A model generated the notes under the pieces. The model saw nothing but the letters and a program-made list of their open reading frames with translations, was not told where the DNA came from and made no database searches. Shown here one piece after another: positions 53,141 to 63,229 of a stretch of 64,000 bases of DNA (position 1 is its first letter; each line of letters starts with the position of its first letter). Made by a program: the position numbers and the translations under genes. The stretch is from Saccharospirillum sp. (GTDB lineage Bacteria; Pseudomonadota; Gammaproteobacteria; Pseudomonadales; Natronospirillaceae). The stretch is taken from the NCBI GenBank assembly GCA_018402545.1, contig JAGYIL010000001.1:62001-126000 (forward strand), in the 5' to 3' direction.

Positions 53141-54985
53141 ATGGCAACAGGTTACCGCGATATTGAGATTGGTCGGGCGACAGCCCGGTTGACGAAGCGT
53201 TCCGATGGCACTCAGTTGCTGGAAACCGAAGAGCAACTGCCAGCCTATCCCGATACGCTGATCGAGCGATTGGATCACTGGGCAAGCGTGGCGCCAGACC
53301 GGGTGTTTGTGGCTGAGCGTAATGGCGAGGGTGAATGGGCGCCGGTCAGTTATGGTGAAACGCTGCAGCGGGTTCGTTCGCTTTCGCAGGCGTTGTTGGA
53401 TATGGGGCTGTCGCCCGAGCGGCCACTTGCGATTTTGAGTGGCAATAGCACCGAGCATTTATTGCTGGCGCTGGCGGCCATGTATGTGGGTATTCCCTAT
53501 GCGCCCTTGTCTCCGGCTTATTGTCTGATCAGCAAGGATTTTGGTAAGGCAAAATACATTTGTGATCTGCTGACACCGGGTGCTTATCTTGTGGATAAGG
53601 CCGCTGACTACGGTGATGCGCTGAATGCGATTGCAGCCGACGATGCTGAAGTCATTGCCATTGATTCAACCGGCTATGCCGTTGGGGCGCTCGCATTTGA
53701 AAGCTTGCTGGCTACCCCGGTTACTGATGCCGTCGACAAGGCTCACGCGGTGCTGACACCCGATACCATTGCCAAATTTCTGTTTACCTCTGGTTCTACC
53801 GGTATGCCCAAGGGTGTGATCAACACCAACCGCATGCTGGCCTCGAATCAGGAAATGCTCGCTGGTGTTATGCCGTTTCTGAAAAAAGAGCCACCGGTTT
53901 TGCTCGACTGGTTGCCCTGGAACCATACCTTTGGTGGTAACCACAATGTGGGCATTGTGTTGTACAACGGTGGTACCTTATACATCGATGATGGCAAGCC
54001 GACGCCGGCGTTGTTTGAACGCACCATTCGCAACCTTCAGGAAATATCGCCAACGGTATATTTCAATGTGCCCAAGGGGTTTGAGCTTCTGGCCGATCGC
54101 CTTGAACAAGACGCTGCGTTGCGCGACCGCTTCTTCCGTGATCTGAACCTGATGTTTTTTGCCGGCGCTGGCCTTGCCCAGCATGTGTGGGACAAGCTGG
54201 ATAATCTGGCCATTAAATCCATTGGCGCCAAGATTGGCATGCTGACCGGTCTGGGCGCGACAGAGACGGCGCCTTCGGCGATGTTTGCCTCGCTGGAAGA
54301 ATCTCAGTCCGGTGTGATTGGGTTGCCGGCGCTGGGTGTGTCGGTAAAGCTGGTGCCGAACGGCGGCAAGCTTGAATGCCGGGTCAAAGGCCCGAATGTG
54401 ATGCCGGGTTACTGGCGTCAGCCGGAAGTGACCGCCAAGGTCTTTGATGACGAAGGCTTCTATTGTTTGGGCGATGCCGCCAAGTTTATCGACCCGGACA
54501 ACCCTCAACGCGGCATGAAATTCGATGGTCGCATCTCCGAAGATTTCAAACTCGATACCGGTACCTGGGTTAGTGTCGGGCCGCTGCGTGCGCGAATCAT
54601 CGACACCGGTGCGCCTGTGGTGCAGGACGTTGTAATCGCCGGGCTCGACCGGGCCTTTGTGTCCGCGCTGGTGTTTCCCGAGCGGGAGCAGTGCCGGCTG
54701 CTGGCGGGTCTGGATGCAGACGCCGACATCGACGAGGTGGTGAAGCATCCCGCCGTGATTGAACGGTTCAAGCAATTGTTGCGTGATCTCAAAGCCAGCA
54801 GCACGGGCAGCTCGAACCGGGTTGAACGGCTGGTGCTGCTCACTGAATTGCCGCGTCTCGATGCCCATGAAATTACCGACAAAGGCTCGATCAACCAGCG
54901 CGCCGTTCTGGAAAACCGCGCCGCTGTCGTTGATGACATCTACCAGTCTGTCCCGTCCGCCGCTGTTATTAAACTCACCGATTAA
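53141..54985 (+). CDS. Feruloyl-CoA synthetase-like AMP-forming CoA ligase
   Basis: A 614-residue adenylate-forming enzyme. The P-loop is F-T-S-G-S-T-G-M-P-K-G-V (about residues 211-222). W-L-P-W-N-H-T-F-G-G-N-H-N and G-L-G-A-T-E-T-A-P resemble feruloyl-CoA synthetases, and a C-terminal domain ends in D-K-G-S-I-N-Q with the catalytic Lys. It would activate ferulate, p-coumarate or a related acid with ATP and CoA. The start follows GAAGGTGAGG. Two palindromic elements separate it from the upstream beta-oxidation genes. Confidence 0.88.
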   Translation: MATGYRDIEIGRATARLTKRSDGTQLLETEEQLPAYPDTLIERLDHWASVAPDRVFVAERNGEGEWAPVSYGETLQRVRSLSQALLDMGLSPERPLAILSGNSTEHLLLALAAMYVGIPYAPLSPAYCLISKDFGKAKYICDLLTPGAYLVDKAADYGDALNAIAADDAEVIAIDSTGYAVGALAFESLLATPVTDAVDKAHAVLTPDTIAKFLFTSGSTGMPKGVINTNRMLASNQEMLAGVMPFLKKEPPVLLDWLPWNHTFGGNHNVGIVLYNGGTLYIDDGKPTPALFERTIRNLQEISPTVYFNVPKGFELLADRLEQDAALRDRFFRDLNLMFFAGAGLAQHVWDKLDNLAIKSIGAKIGMLTGLGATETAPSAMFASLEESQSGVIGLPALGVSVKLVPNGGKLECRVKGPNVMPGYWRQPEVTAKVFDDEGFYCLGDAAKFIDPDNPQRGMKFDGRISEDFKLDTGTWVSVGPLRARIIDTGAPVVQDVVIAGLDRAFVSALVFPEREQCRLLAGLDADADIDEVVKHPAVIERFKQLLRDLKASSTGSSNRVERLVLLTELPRLDAHEITDKGSINQRAVLENRAAVVDDIYQSVPSAAVIKLTD

Positions 54986-54995
54986 GGATCCCCCC

Positions 54996-55412
54996 ATGCT
55001 CATTAACCGACACACACAAACCATCGAATGGGGTGATTGCGACCCGGCCGGCATCGTGTTTTACCCGCGTTATTTTGCCTACTTCGATGCCTGCACCGGC
55101 AAACTCTTTGCCAAAGCCGGTTTTCCAAAGTTCGATATGCTGAAGCAGTTCAATATTGTCGGTATTCCCATGGTCGATACACGCTCGAAATTTTATATCC
55201 CGTCGCACTTCGGCGAAGAAGTGGTGATTGAATCGACCATTACCGAATTCCGGCGCAGCAGTTTCGATGTACATCACCGTATTTTGAAAGGCGATGCTCT
55301 GGCCGTCGAAGGGTTCGAAACCCGCGTCTGGGTTGGTAAAGACCCGGAAGATCCCGACAAGATCAAATCCCAGCCCATTCCGCAGGAAGTGCTGCGAGCT
55401 TTCAACGTCTGA
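54996..55412 (+). CDS. Acyl-CoA thioesterase (4-hydroxybenzoyl-CoA thioesterase family)
   Basis: A 138-residue hotdog-fold thioesterase. The catalytic Asp16 is in W-G-D-C-D-P-A-G-I-V-F-Y-P, the signature of the 4-hydroxybenzoyl-CoA thioesterase group. It is 10 bp after the CoA ligase. In a beta-oxidative hydroxycinnamate route the thiolase yields 4-hydroxybenzoyl- or vanilloyl-CoA, and this enzyme would release the free benzoate. The larger open frame from 54759 is not used because it overlaps the ligase gene. Confidence 0.9.
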   Translation: MLINRHTQTIEWGDCDPAGIVFYPRYFAYFDACTGKLFAKAGFPKFDMLKQFNIVGIPMVDTRSKFYIPSHFGEEVVIESTITEFRRSSFDVHHRILKGDALAVEGFETRVWVGKDPEDPDKIKSQPIPQEVLRAFNV

Positions 55413-55447
55413 ATTGTCGTCTCTATAAAAACAAAAAGGAGATTTCT

Positions 55448-57106
55448 ATGAGCGTAAAACGCACACTGCTGGCCAGCCTGCTTGCCGCTGGTACTGCACC
55501 CGCATTCGCCGCAGGCCTGGCCTGCACGAATGACAGCATTGGAGCCCTGGAAAGCGCCGATCTGTCGATCAGCCAAATCGAAACCGTCGCCGCTGGTGAC
55601 GACTTCGCCGTCGACCATTGCCGCATTCTGGGGGCCGCCCACGCTCCCACCGGGGCCGATGGCAAAGACTATCAGATCAGTTTCGAACTGCGCTTGCCCA
55701 ACGACTGGAACCAGCGCTTCGTCCACCAGTTCAATGGCGGCAACGACGGCGCGGTTGTCCCCGCCGTGGGTGAACTGAAAGGCGGCGATGAATCCGACAC
55801 CGCCCTGAACCGCGGCTATGCCGTGGTTTCCAGCGATGCCGGCCACGCCGGCGATGCCAACCCCGATGCGGGCCTGGCCGGTGGTGCCCGCTTTGGTTTT
55901 GACCCTGAAGCCCGTCGTGATTACGGCTATTCCGCCGTCAGCAAACTGCACCCGCTGGCAACTGAAATGGTAGAAACCTATTACGACAACAGCATCGACT
56001 ACACCTACGGCGTCGGTGGTTCCAACGGCGGGCGTCATGCCATGGTCGCCGCCTCGCGCATGCCCGAAGCCTTCGATGGCTTGCTGGTCGGCTACCCCGG
56101 CTTCAACCTGCCCCGGGCCGCAGTGCAACATGCCTGGGATATTCAGGCATTCAAAGCCATCAACGGCGACGTAAGAACCGCCTTCAGCCGTGAGCAATTA
56201 ATAGCCGTAGCCGACGGTATCGCCCAGGCCTGTGATTCGCTGGACGGACTCGAAGACGGCTACATCGCCGACACCGATGCCTGCCAGTCAGCCTTCAACA
56301 TCGAATCCCTGCAATGCGATGCCGCCATGGCGGGTAACTGCCTGAGCAAAGCCCAGGTAGCCGCCCTCAAGGCCATTCACAACGGCCCGGTTAACTCCCA
56401 GGGCGTGCCCCTGTACAGCGACTGGCCCTGGGACATCGGCATCGGCTCTGGCGACTGGCGCTTCTGGAAACTCGAAACCCCGATTCCACCCTGGAACAAC
56501 CAACCCCTGATCGGCGTTATGGGTTCCGCCTCTCTGGCGCAGCTGTTTACCACACCGCCCACCGAAGTAGCCGGCACCCCCCAGGCGCTCGAACAGTACC
56601 TGCTCGACTTCGACTTCGACAGCGACGCCCCGAAAATCTACGCCACCACCGACCGCTACCCCGAATCGGCCATGGACTACATGACCCCACCCGACTCGGA
56701 AAACCCAACCCTGGCCGACTTTAACGACCAGGGCGGCAAGATGCTGATCTTCCACGGCGTCAGCGACCCGGTGTTCTCCGTCAATGACACCACAAACTGG
56801 TACCAGAAACTCGATGCCAACAACAACGACGAGGCAGAAGCCTTCGCCCGCTACTACCGCGTCCCCGGTATGCCACACGGCGCCGGTGGCCCCACAGTGG
56901 ATGATTTCGACTTCTTCACCGCACTGGTTGAGTGGGTCGAACAGGGTAAGGCACCTGAAGCCGTTGTAGCAGGCGTAATGCCAGGCAATGACGATGCCAT
57001 GGCGCAACTGGGTCAGGTAGAGCGTAAACTTTGCCCCTACCCACAAGTAGCGAGATACACAGGTGGTAATGACGCTTCGGCTGCTAGCTTTGCGTGCGAA
57101 GAATGA
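55448..57106 (+). CDS. Secreted tannase/feruloyl-esterase family hydrolase
   Basis: A 552-residue exported hydrolase with a signal peptide cleaved near A-F-A at residue 21. The tannase/feruloyl esterase domain has the nucleophile Ser in G-V-G-G-S-N-G-G-R-H-A, the acid in F-H-G-V-S-D-P-V-F-S and the His in M-P-H-G-A-G-G. Several cysteines suggest disulfides. Members release ferulate, gallate or other aromatic acids from esters. It closes the cluster and would feed the TRAP transporter and CoA ligase. A phenolic-ester substrate is inferred. Confidence 0.88.
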   Translation: MSVKRTLLASLLAAGTAPAFAAGLACTNDSIGALESADLSISQIETVAAGDDFAVDHCRILGAAHAPTGADGKDYQISFELRLPNDWNQRFVHQFNGGNDGAVVPAVGELKGGDESDTALNRGYAVVSSDAGHAGDANPDAGLAGGARFGFDPEARRDYGYSAVSKLHPLATEMVETYYDNSIDYTYGVGGSNGGRHAMVAASRMPEAFDGLLVGYPGFNLPRAAVQHAWDIQAFKAINGDVRTAFSREQLIAVADGIAQACDSLDGLEDGYIADTDACQSAFNIESLQCDAAMAGNCLSKAQVAALKAIHNGPVNSQGVPLYSDWPWDIGIGSGDWRFWKLETPIPPWNNQPLIGVMGSASLAQLFTTPPTEVAGTPQALEQYLLDFDFDSDAPKIYATTDRYPESAMDYMTPPDSENPTLADFNDQGGKMLIFHGVSDPVFSVNDTTNWYQKLDANNNDEAEAFARYYRVPGMPHGAGGPTVDDFDFFTALVEWVEQGKAPEAVVAGVMPGNDDAMAQLGQVERKLCPYPQVARYTGGNDASAASFACEE

Positions 57107-57217
57107 TCAACTTATGACCGCTAAGATTCAAAGAAACTGGGTAGGTTTCAATTTGTAACCTCTGGCTCAACCGACATGGGTTAGAAATTCGAGATAACTT
57201 AACCTGAGATAACCTCA

Positions 57218-57324
57218 GGACCACCGGGTGCACCTATTGGGGGTCGTTAGACCGCATGGATGCGGTCTCCGAGCCTACATGGATGTATTCACGGCGTACC
57301 TCCAATAGGTGTACCCGGTGGTCC
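57218..57324. repeat. Three-stem intergenic palindrome, copy 14 (107-bp subtype with extended arms)
   Basis: The outer arms GGACCACCGGGTGCACC and GGTGTACCCGGTGGTCC enclose AGACCGCA-TGGA-TGCGGTCT and TACA-TGGA-TGTA. The flanks are also complementary: CATGGGTTAGAAATTCG at about 57175 pairs with CGAATTTCTAATCCATG at about 57369, so the palindrome spans over 200 bp. It lies between the esterase and RhlE genes. Confidence 0.88.
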
Positions 57325-57537
57325 GATAGCCACCGACGAAACATTGACCACTAAGCCAGGTTACCCAGCGAATTTCTAATCCATGGCGCCACCAGACCAG
57401 TCTATTACCTACCCAAACATGGCGTTCTGCAGCCCCTTCCTGTAAGCTGCACCGCCGCTCAAAAACGGGCGCCGCGACCTGCCTGTTAAAAGGATGGGTC
57501 ACCCATCTTTGTCTTTTAAATAGAGAACCTCCGAACT

Positions 57538-58872
57538 ATGAGCTTTGCCTCTCTCGGCCTGTCATTGCCACTGCAGAAAGCAGTGGCCGACCAAGGCTAT
57601 GATACACCGTCACCCATTCAGGCCCAGGCGATCCCCGCCGTACTGTCCGGCCGTGATGTGATGGCCGCTGCCCAGACCGGCACCGGCAAAACCGCAGGCT
57701 TTACCCTGCCCCTGTTGCAACGCCTTGCTGACGGCGAACGTGCCCGCAGCAACAGCACCCGCGCATTGATTCTGACCCCAACCCGGGAGCTGGCTGCCCA
57801 GATTCAGGAAAGCGTCGTGACTTACGGCCGCCACCTGAACCTGAGCTCCACCGTTGTTTTCGGCGGCGTAAAGATTAACCCGCAAATGATGGCTCTGCGC
57901 AAAGGCGCCGACATCCTGGTGGCCACACCCGGTCGTCTTCTCGACCTGTTCAACCAGCGTGCGGTTAACTTCAAACAACTCGAAGTACTGGTGCTCGACG
58001 AAGCCGACCGCATGCTCGACATGGGCTTCATCAACGACATCAAGAAAATTCTGGCCGTTCTGCCCAAAGAACGCCAGAACCTGCTGTTCTCGGCCACGTT
58101 TTCACCGGAAATTCGCACCCTGGCCAAAGGCCTGGTGAACGACCCGGTCGAAATCTCGGTAACGCCACGTAACACCACGGCCGCTACCGTGACCCAACTG
58201 GTGCACACCGTCGATAAAAAGCGCAAGCCCGCTCTGCTGGCCAAGCTGATTCACGACGGCGGCTGGCAACAGGCGCTGGTGTTTACCCGCACCAAGCACG
58301 GCGCCAACAAGCTGACCGAATTTCTTGAAAAGAACGACATCCGTGCTGCCGCGATTCACGGCAACAAGAGCCAGGGCGCCCGCACCAAGGCACTGGCCAA
58401 CTTCAAGGCCGGTAAAGTCAGCATTCTGGTGGCGACCGACATCGCCGCCCGGGGTCTCGACATCGACCAGCTGCCACAGGTAGTGAACTTCGACTTGCCC
58501 AACATTGCCGAAGACTACGTACACCGCATCGGTCGTACCGGTCGCGCCGGCGCCTCCGGCAAGGCCATTTCCCTGGTCAGCGCCGATGAAGCGGATTTTC
58601 TGGCCGGCATCGAAAAGCTGACCAGTCAGCGCATCGAGCGTACCGAAATCGAAGGCTTCGAGCCGGAGCAACGGGTACCGGAAGGCCGTGCCAGCAGCAA
58701 GCGGCCGGTCAGCAACTCACGACCGGCTCGTTCGCAGTCGCCGCGCAATGGCAACAGCCAGGGCCGCTCGTCCGGTGATCGCAACGATCGCCGTTCTGAT
58801 ACCCCGGCCAACAAGCCAACCGTACGTCGCAAGCCAAGACCTGCACGCCCGCGCAGTTCTGCAACGGCTTGA
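57538..58872 (+). CDS. rhlE: DEAD-box RNA helicase RhlE
   Basis: A 444-residue ATP-dependent RNA helicase. It has the Q motif near residue 27 ([10 protein letters not shown]), motif I A-Q-T-G-T-G-K-T at 45-52, P-T-R-E-L-A, the Walker B box [15 protein letters not shown] and [10 protein letters not shown]. After residue 385 comes a basic Ser/Arg/Pro-rich tail typical of RhlE, likely to bind RNA. RhlE acts in ribosome assembly and RNA turnover. The gene is followed by a terminator-like hairpin. Confidence 0.93.
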   Translation: MSFASLGLSLPLQKAVADQGYDTPSPIQAQAIPAVLSGRDVMAAAQTGTGKTAGFTLPLLQRLADGERARSNSTRALILTPTRELAAQIQESVVTYGRHLNLSSTVVFGGVKINPQMMALRKGADILVATPGRLLDLFNQRAVNFKQLEVLVLDEADRMLDMGFINDIKKILAVLPKERQNLLFSATFSPEIRTLAKGLVNDPVEISVTPRNTTAATVTQLVHTVDKKRKPALLAKLIHDGGWQQALVFTRTKHGANKLTEFLEKNDIRAAAIHGNKSQGARTKALANFKAGKVSILVATDIAARGLDIDQLPQVVNFDLPNIAEDYVHRIGRTGRAGASGKAISLVSADEADFLAGIEKLTSQRIERTEIEGFEPEQRVPEGRASSKRPVSNSRPARSQSPRNGNSQGRSSGDRNDRRSDTPANKPTVRRKPRPARPRSSATA

Positions 58873-59311
58873 TGTAAGTTCGGGTTACCGGGGCGAGTTT
58901 CGCCCGGTAGCCCCCTCTGTTCTTCCCCGTGTGACAACCAACTCCCTACAACTGTAGCGAACTTCTTCCTACACCTATTCCTACACTTATATTATGGGTG
59001 TCTTTGCTCAATGCCAAACGCTGGTCTATACCTGATGTCGTTGCGGCAATGCTTCCGTTTGCAGTACCCCATCCTAAAAACAGTCTGTGAACTGGCAGGC
59101 GTAACAAAAAGAATCATGTAAAGAGGCCGGGAGCCAGGCCGATATGAGGGTTTGCACCAGGCAATTGAAGATCAATGTGCCTGCAGTGCGAGTTGTCCGG
59201 GTCGAGTACCGAGTAAGCGTTGCGTACAGTTGCAGTCAGATAACGGAAACCGGTTGGTCTTGCCCGATTACAGATAGTAATAACGCCTGCTAGCAGGACG
59301 TGGAGGACGTA
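58873..59311. other. 439-bp intergenic region after rhlE
   Basis: Apart from the hairpin at 58886-58909 I see no gene or repeat. The segment before the chemoreceptor gene should hold its promoter, but no clear flagellar sigma-28 box (TAAA-N15-GCCGATAA) was found. Confidence 0.4.
58886..58909 (+). terminator. Hairpin after rhlE
   Basis: TACCGGGGCGA and TCGCCCGGTA pair over 10 bp with a single bulged G, 13 bp after the stop. The following CCCCCTCTGTTCTTCC is pyrimidine-rich but not a pure T run, so this is a probable rather than certain intrinsic terminator. Confidence 0.55.
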
Positions 59312-60865
59312 GTGAGAAATAATCAACCGGTTACTGATAAGGAAATTTCTTTTTCAACCGACGAGAAACTGATCTCGTCCACCGATCTGAAAGGCCGGAT
59401 AAAACACTGCAACGATGCCTTTGAACGCGTCAGTGGCTTCACCCGGGAAGAGCTTATCGGTCAGCCCCACAACATCATCCGCCACCCGGACATGCCGCCC
59501 GAAGCCTATGAGGTGATGTGGTCACACCTGAAGGCCAACCAACCCTGGATGGGCTTGGTCAAGAACCGCTGCAAGAACGGTGACTATTACTGGGTGAACG
59601 CCTACGTAACGCCCGTCACCGAAAACGGCACGGTCATTGGCTACGAATCGGTTCGTCGTGCCCCCGAACGCAGCGACGTCGAACGAGCCGCAAAACTTTA
59701 CCGGAAGATAAAGAATTCTGGCTTTAAAGCCGGCCCAGCATTGCCACCGAAGCAAACACTGGCAACCGCCCTGGTAGCGCTGGTATCACTGGCCCTGTTC
59801 GTTTCTGGTGAGACGGTTCTGGCTTATGGCTTGGCGCTAGTTGCACTGGTAGGGTTGTCGGGCTGGTGGTCGCTGTCGCGGCGCTCGCTAATGGCCGGGC
59901 TTAATAAACTGCTCGGAAAATCGTTCAAACACGACCTGGCTGTCAAAAGCTATACCGACGATGCCCGCGATCTGGGCCGCCTGAAAGTGGCCATTATGAG
60001 CGAGCAGGCACACCTGGATACGGTGCTAACCCGCATTCAGGATGCCTCACTCCGTGCCAGAAACGATGCCTCTGAAGCCTTGAACATGGCCAGCGAAGCC
60101 CAGGCTGAAATGCTCAAGCAGCAGGATGAATCAGACCAGGTAGCGGCTGCGATGAACCAGATGACGGCCACCATTAACGAAGTGTCCGATCACGTGCAGC
60201 AAACCGCTAACAGAGCAGAAGAGGCCAGTGGCCTGGCCAAAGAGGGCGCAGCAGTATCGCGCAAGACGCATCAGGCCATTGAGCACCTGAAAACCAAGGT
60301 TGACGCAATTAGCAAAGCGGTTGGCGATTTGTCGAAGCAAACCGAAACCATCATGGGTGCCGCCCAGATCATTGAGCAAATTGCAGAGCAGACCAACCTG
60401 CTGGCCTTGAACGCAGCGATTGAGGCAGCGCGAGCTGGCGAGTCGGGGCGTGGCTTTGCGGTTGTTGCCGATGAGGTGCGCCAGCTGGCGCAACGTACCC
60501 AGGGGTCGACTCAGGAAATTCACTCGATCATTGCCGAACTGAAAAACCGGGCTAAACAGGCGATTACCGTCGCTGGTGAAGGGCAAAAAGATGCCGAAGA
60601 AGGGCTCAAGCAGGTCACCATTTCGTCTGAAAAACTCGATGGCATCGCCGAGTCGGTCAACGGTATTGCCAGCATGTCTCAGGAGATGGCCGCTGCGGTG
60701 GAGGAGCAAGCCCAGGTGTCGGAGCAAATTAACCAGCAAATCGTCACCATCTCGAACCTGGCATCCAGCAATACCGACCTCTCAACCCATGCTGCAGAAC
60801 GCATAGGTCAGGTGCATAAAGTAGCCCAGGAGCTGGATGAACTGGTGAACCGGTTTAAACGGTAG
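59312..60865 (+). CDS. PAS-domain methyl-accepting chemotaxis protein (Aer-like)
   Basis: A 517-residue receptor. The N-terminal PAS domain (about residues 10-110) has [26 protein letters not shown]-like sequence, as in Aer energy sensors. Two adjacent hydrophobic segments (about 150-190) follow, then a cytoplasmic signalling domain with [24 protein letters not shown] stands 5 bp before the GTG at 59312. It probably senses redox state through a flavin; the cofactor is inferred. Confidence 0.9.
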   Translation: MRNNQPVTDKEISFSTDEKLISSTDLKGRIKHCNDAFERVSGFTREELIGQPHNIIRHPDMPPEAYEVMWSHLKANQPWMGLVKNRCKNGDYYWVNAYVTPVTENGTVIGYESVRRAPERSDVERAAKLYRKIKNSGFKAGPALPPKQTLATALVALVSLALFVSGETVLAYGLALVALVGLSGWWSLSRRSLMAGLNKLLGKSFKHDLAVKSYTDDARDLGRLKVAIMSEQAHLDTVLTRIQDASLRARNDASEALNMASEAQAEMLKQQDESDQVAAAMNQMTATINEVSDHVQQTANRAEEASGLAKEGAAVSRKTHQAIEHLKTKVDAISKAVGDLSKQTETIMGAAQIIEQIAEQTNLLALNAAIEAARAGESGRGFAVVADEVRQLAQRTQGSTQEIHSIIAELKNRAKQAITVAGEGQKDAEEGLKQVTISSEKLDGIAESVNGIASMSQEMAAAVEEQAQVSEQINQQIVTISNLASSNTDLSTHAAERIGQVHKVAQELDELVNRFKR

Positions 60866-61279
60866 TCATACCAATTTTAGCGAGCAGAGGGTAGGGTTGT
60901 TATAACAGCCCGGAGGCCGCCGCTCGCTTTGAATCGACCTTGGAACCGATACGGCCCGCAATGCCCCGTGTTTTAAGCCATTCTGTGCCTTTGGTGAAAT
61001 AGTGTTGCGAAAGGACGCAACAGGAAGGATTTTTTTGTTATGGAATGTAAGCTATTTAGAAGCTAGACATTTCTTGGATATTGAATCAACTAACCTCCCA
61101 TTGGACGACAATCAACTCAATTAATAACCAGAATGATTGTGACGAATAGCCATAAACGGGTTCAGTCGACGTTGATGGGGCGTATTTCAAAACCGCTCTG
61201 CTTGCTGTTCAGAATTGACTGCTAGTCTGATTCCAAACCGTGCCTATTTATACAATGACTTGGGGGTTGGACAAAGACC
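60866..61279. other. 414-bp intergenic region between chemoreceptor genes
   Basis: It shows two small hairpins: AGCGAGC...GCTCGCT between about 60890 and 60929, and GTTGCG-AAAGGA-CGCAAC at 61004-61021, followed after 9 bp by seven T residues. Either could end the PAS chemoreceptor transcript. No gene is seen in the rest, which is AT-richer and should contain the promoter of the next receptor. Confidence 0.4.
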
Positions 61280-62875
61280 ATGTTTGATCGCATCACACAG
61301 CCGATTTATAACCTCTCTACGCGCATGAAACTCTTTGGTGGCTTTGGCATCGTGCTGTTGCTGACGGCCAGCATCGCCGTGACCGGCTTTCAGAATATCA
61401 ATGGCGTGGCTGAAGAGTACCAGCGTCTGAGGCAACTGGATTCGGTGGGCGCGCAGATGGCGGATGCACGGATGGCGGAGAAGAACTACATCATTCGACA
61501 GCAGCAAAGCAACCTGGATGAGAATGAACGCCGGCTCGATTTATTGCGGGAAGAAGCAACGACACTGCTGGAAGTCACCGACAAGCCCCGTACACGAACA
61601 GCCATGCAGGCGATCATTGAAGAAGCGGATCTCTACGAAGCCAATTTTGATGTCATGGTTGATGGCATTCGAAACAACGCTAGCGAAGCCGAGCTGGCAG
61701 GGTATGAGGAGGCGTTGGTTTCCAGTGCCAGAGATATTGAAACCATCATCCGTGGCTACAGTGAAGATCGCGAAACCGAGCTCAATCAAACGGTGCAAAG
61801 TGCTGAGAAGGTTATTCTCTGGGCCGCTGCGATTGCTCTGGTACTGGGTGCAATCATTGCGATCACCATCACGGCGATGATCAGCAAGCCGTTGTTGAAG
61901 CTAGTGGATGTTATGACCGAACTGGCTTCGGGAAATCTCGATCAGGAACTGGTGACCCAGCGTACCGATGAAGTCGGTGTGCTGATGAAAACCACCAATA
62001 AGATGATACTGAGCCTGCAGCAATTGATTGGTCGTCTGGGGTCGGGCATCACCCAACTGACCTCTGCCAGCGAAGAGATGTCCGCCGTTGCACAGGAAAA
62101 TACGAGGATCATCACCGAACAGAAGAACGAGACCGACCAAGTCGCCACGGCAATGAATGAAATGACCGCCACCGTGCGTGAAGTCGCGCAAAATGCGGAA
62201 GAAGCGTCTGGCTCAGCCCAGGAGTGTGAGCAGCTAACCCGCGAAGGGGGTGGGCTGGTTCGCAACAACATTAAACAGACCGAAGAGCTGGCCGATGAAG
62301 TGGCCGAAGCCACCCGGGCAATCGTCGAGTTGAAGGAAGACAGCGATAAAATCGGTACCGTGCTGGACGTGATTGCCGGCATTGCCGATCAAACCAATCT
62401 GTTGGCGCTCAACGCCGCCATTGAAGCTGCCCGCGCCGGTGAAGCGGGGCGGGGCTTTGCGGTCGTGGCCGATGAAGTGCGCGGATTGTCCCGTCGTACT
62501 CAGGAGTCGACCGAACAGATTGAAGCACTGATCACCAACCTGCAAAAAAAGGCTGACCAGACTGCCAGTGCCATGAAGCAAAGTTCCGAGCGGGCGGAAG
62601 CCACCAAGGGCCCGGCCAATCAGGCGCGGGAAGCGTTCAAGTCAATCACCGAAGCGGTGACCCAAATTCAGGCGATGAATCAGCAAATCGCTGCGGCGGT
62701 GACCCAGCAAAGTGCGGTGGCTGAAGATATCAATCGCAGCATTCTGACCATCTCCGAGTCGGCGGATCAAACCGCAACGGCCAGTGAGGAAACCTTGCAG
62801 TCGAATCAGGAGCTGAGTCGATTGGGTGTCGAGCTACAGGAGCTGGCCGGCCAGTTCAGGCTGAGTAGGGTCTGA
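61280..62875 (+). CDS. Methyl-accepting chemotaxis protein
   Basis: A 531-residue transmembrane receptor. TM1 is at about residues 14-36, followed by a helical periplasmic sensor (four-helix-bundle type, about 37-175), TM2 at about 176-197 and a HAMP domain ([17 protein letters not shown]). The signalling domain has [27 protein letters not shown] at its tip. No C-terminal CheR pentapeptide is present. It is a close paralogue of the receptor starting at 63664. Confidence 0.93.
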   Translation: MFDRITQPIYNLSTRMKLFGGFGIVLLLTASIAVTGFQNINGVAEEYQRLRQLDSVGAQMADARMAEKNYIIRQQQSNLDENERRLDLLREEATTLLEVTDKPRTRTAMQAIIEEADLYEANFDVMVDGIRNNASEAELAGYEEALVSSARDIETIIRGYSEDRETELNQTVQSAEKVILWAAAIALVLGAIIAITITAMISKPLLKLVDVMTELASGNLDQELVTQRTDEVGVLMKTTNKMILSLQQLIGRLGSGITQLTSASEEMSAVAQENTRIITEQKNETDQVATAMNEMTATVREVAQNAEEASGSAQECEQLTREGGGLVRNNIKQTEELADEVAEATRAIVELKEDSDKIGTVLDVIAGIADQTNLLALNAAIEAARAGEAGRGFAVVADEVRGLSRRTQESTEQIEALITNLQKKADQTASAMKQSSERAEATKGPANQAREAFKSITEAVTQIQAMNQQIAAAVTQQSAVAEDINRSILTISESADQTATASEETLQSNQELSRLGVELQELAGQFRLSRV

Positions 62876-62934
62876 GACATCAGGCCAAAGAAGCTGAGCT
62901 TTCCATTCAGGTCATTGGTTGCTGGCCGTGCTAG

Positions 62935-63225
62935 GGAGCCTCTGAATAACTCCCCCGGGGCTCTGGCTTATCCGAGGGGCGTTGCCACAAGGCGGACTCA
63001 TGCAGGAATTTCTGGACCTTTCAAGTGAGTCCGCCTTGTGGCAACGTTCCTCGGAAAGTCGGAATGCCGCACCACACGTAGGGCGCGGCCAAAACGTCCT
63101 GCCCCGGCGTTGCACTTCTTGACAAGGGCTACGGCCATTGCGCTTCGAAGTGCGTCGGAGTGCCGCCCACTTGGGCAAAACGTTTTGGCTCGCGCAGAGC
63201 CCTGGGGGAGTTGGCCAGAGGCTCC
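62935..63225. mobile_element. MITE-like element with CTAG target duplication
   Basis: A 291-bp non-coding unit with terminal inverted repeats: GGAGCCTCTG at 62935-62944 and its complement CAGAGGCTCC at 63216-63225. It is flanked on both sides by CTAG (62931-62934 and 63226-63229), and the repeat continues inward imperfectly (ACTCCCCCGGGGCTCTG / CAGAGCCCTGGGGGAGT). A 4-bp CTAR-type duplication is typical of IS5-subgroup elements, so this may be a non-autonomous derivative. A strong internal hairpin lies at 62972-63054. No transposase is encoded. Confidence 0.75.
62972..63054. repeat. Long hairpin inside the MITE-like element
   Basis: CGTTGCCACAAGGCGGACTC at about 62980 pairs perfectly with its complement ending near 63046. 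The pairing extends to CCGAGG/CCTCGG, giving about 29 bp with two mismatches and a 25-base loop (63001-63025). It could be an RNA hairpin, a terminator for the preceding receptor gene or a transposition signal. Confidence 0.85.
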
Positions 63226-63229
63226 CTAG

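Noticed and set aside
48104-54985. Ferulate-to-vanillin (ech/vdh) pathway
   Set aside because: The hydratase does not show the expected hydratase-lyase pattern, no vanillin dehydrogenase is present, and thiolase, SDR and acyl-CoA dehydrogenase are all there, which fits beta-oxidation better.
61004-61037. c-di-GMP (GEMM-I) riboswitch
   Set aside because: The GCGAAAGGACGCAA hairpin recalls part of GEMM, but the conserved upstream GGGCAAACC-type segment and the second stem with tetraloop receptor are missing.
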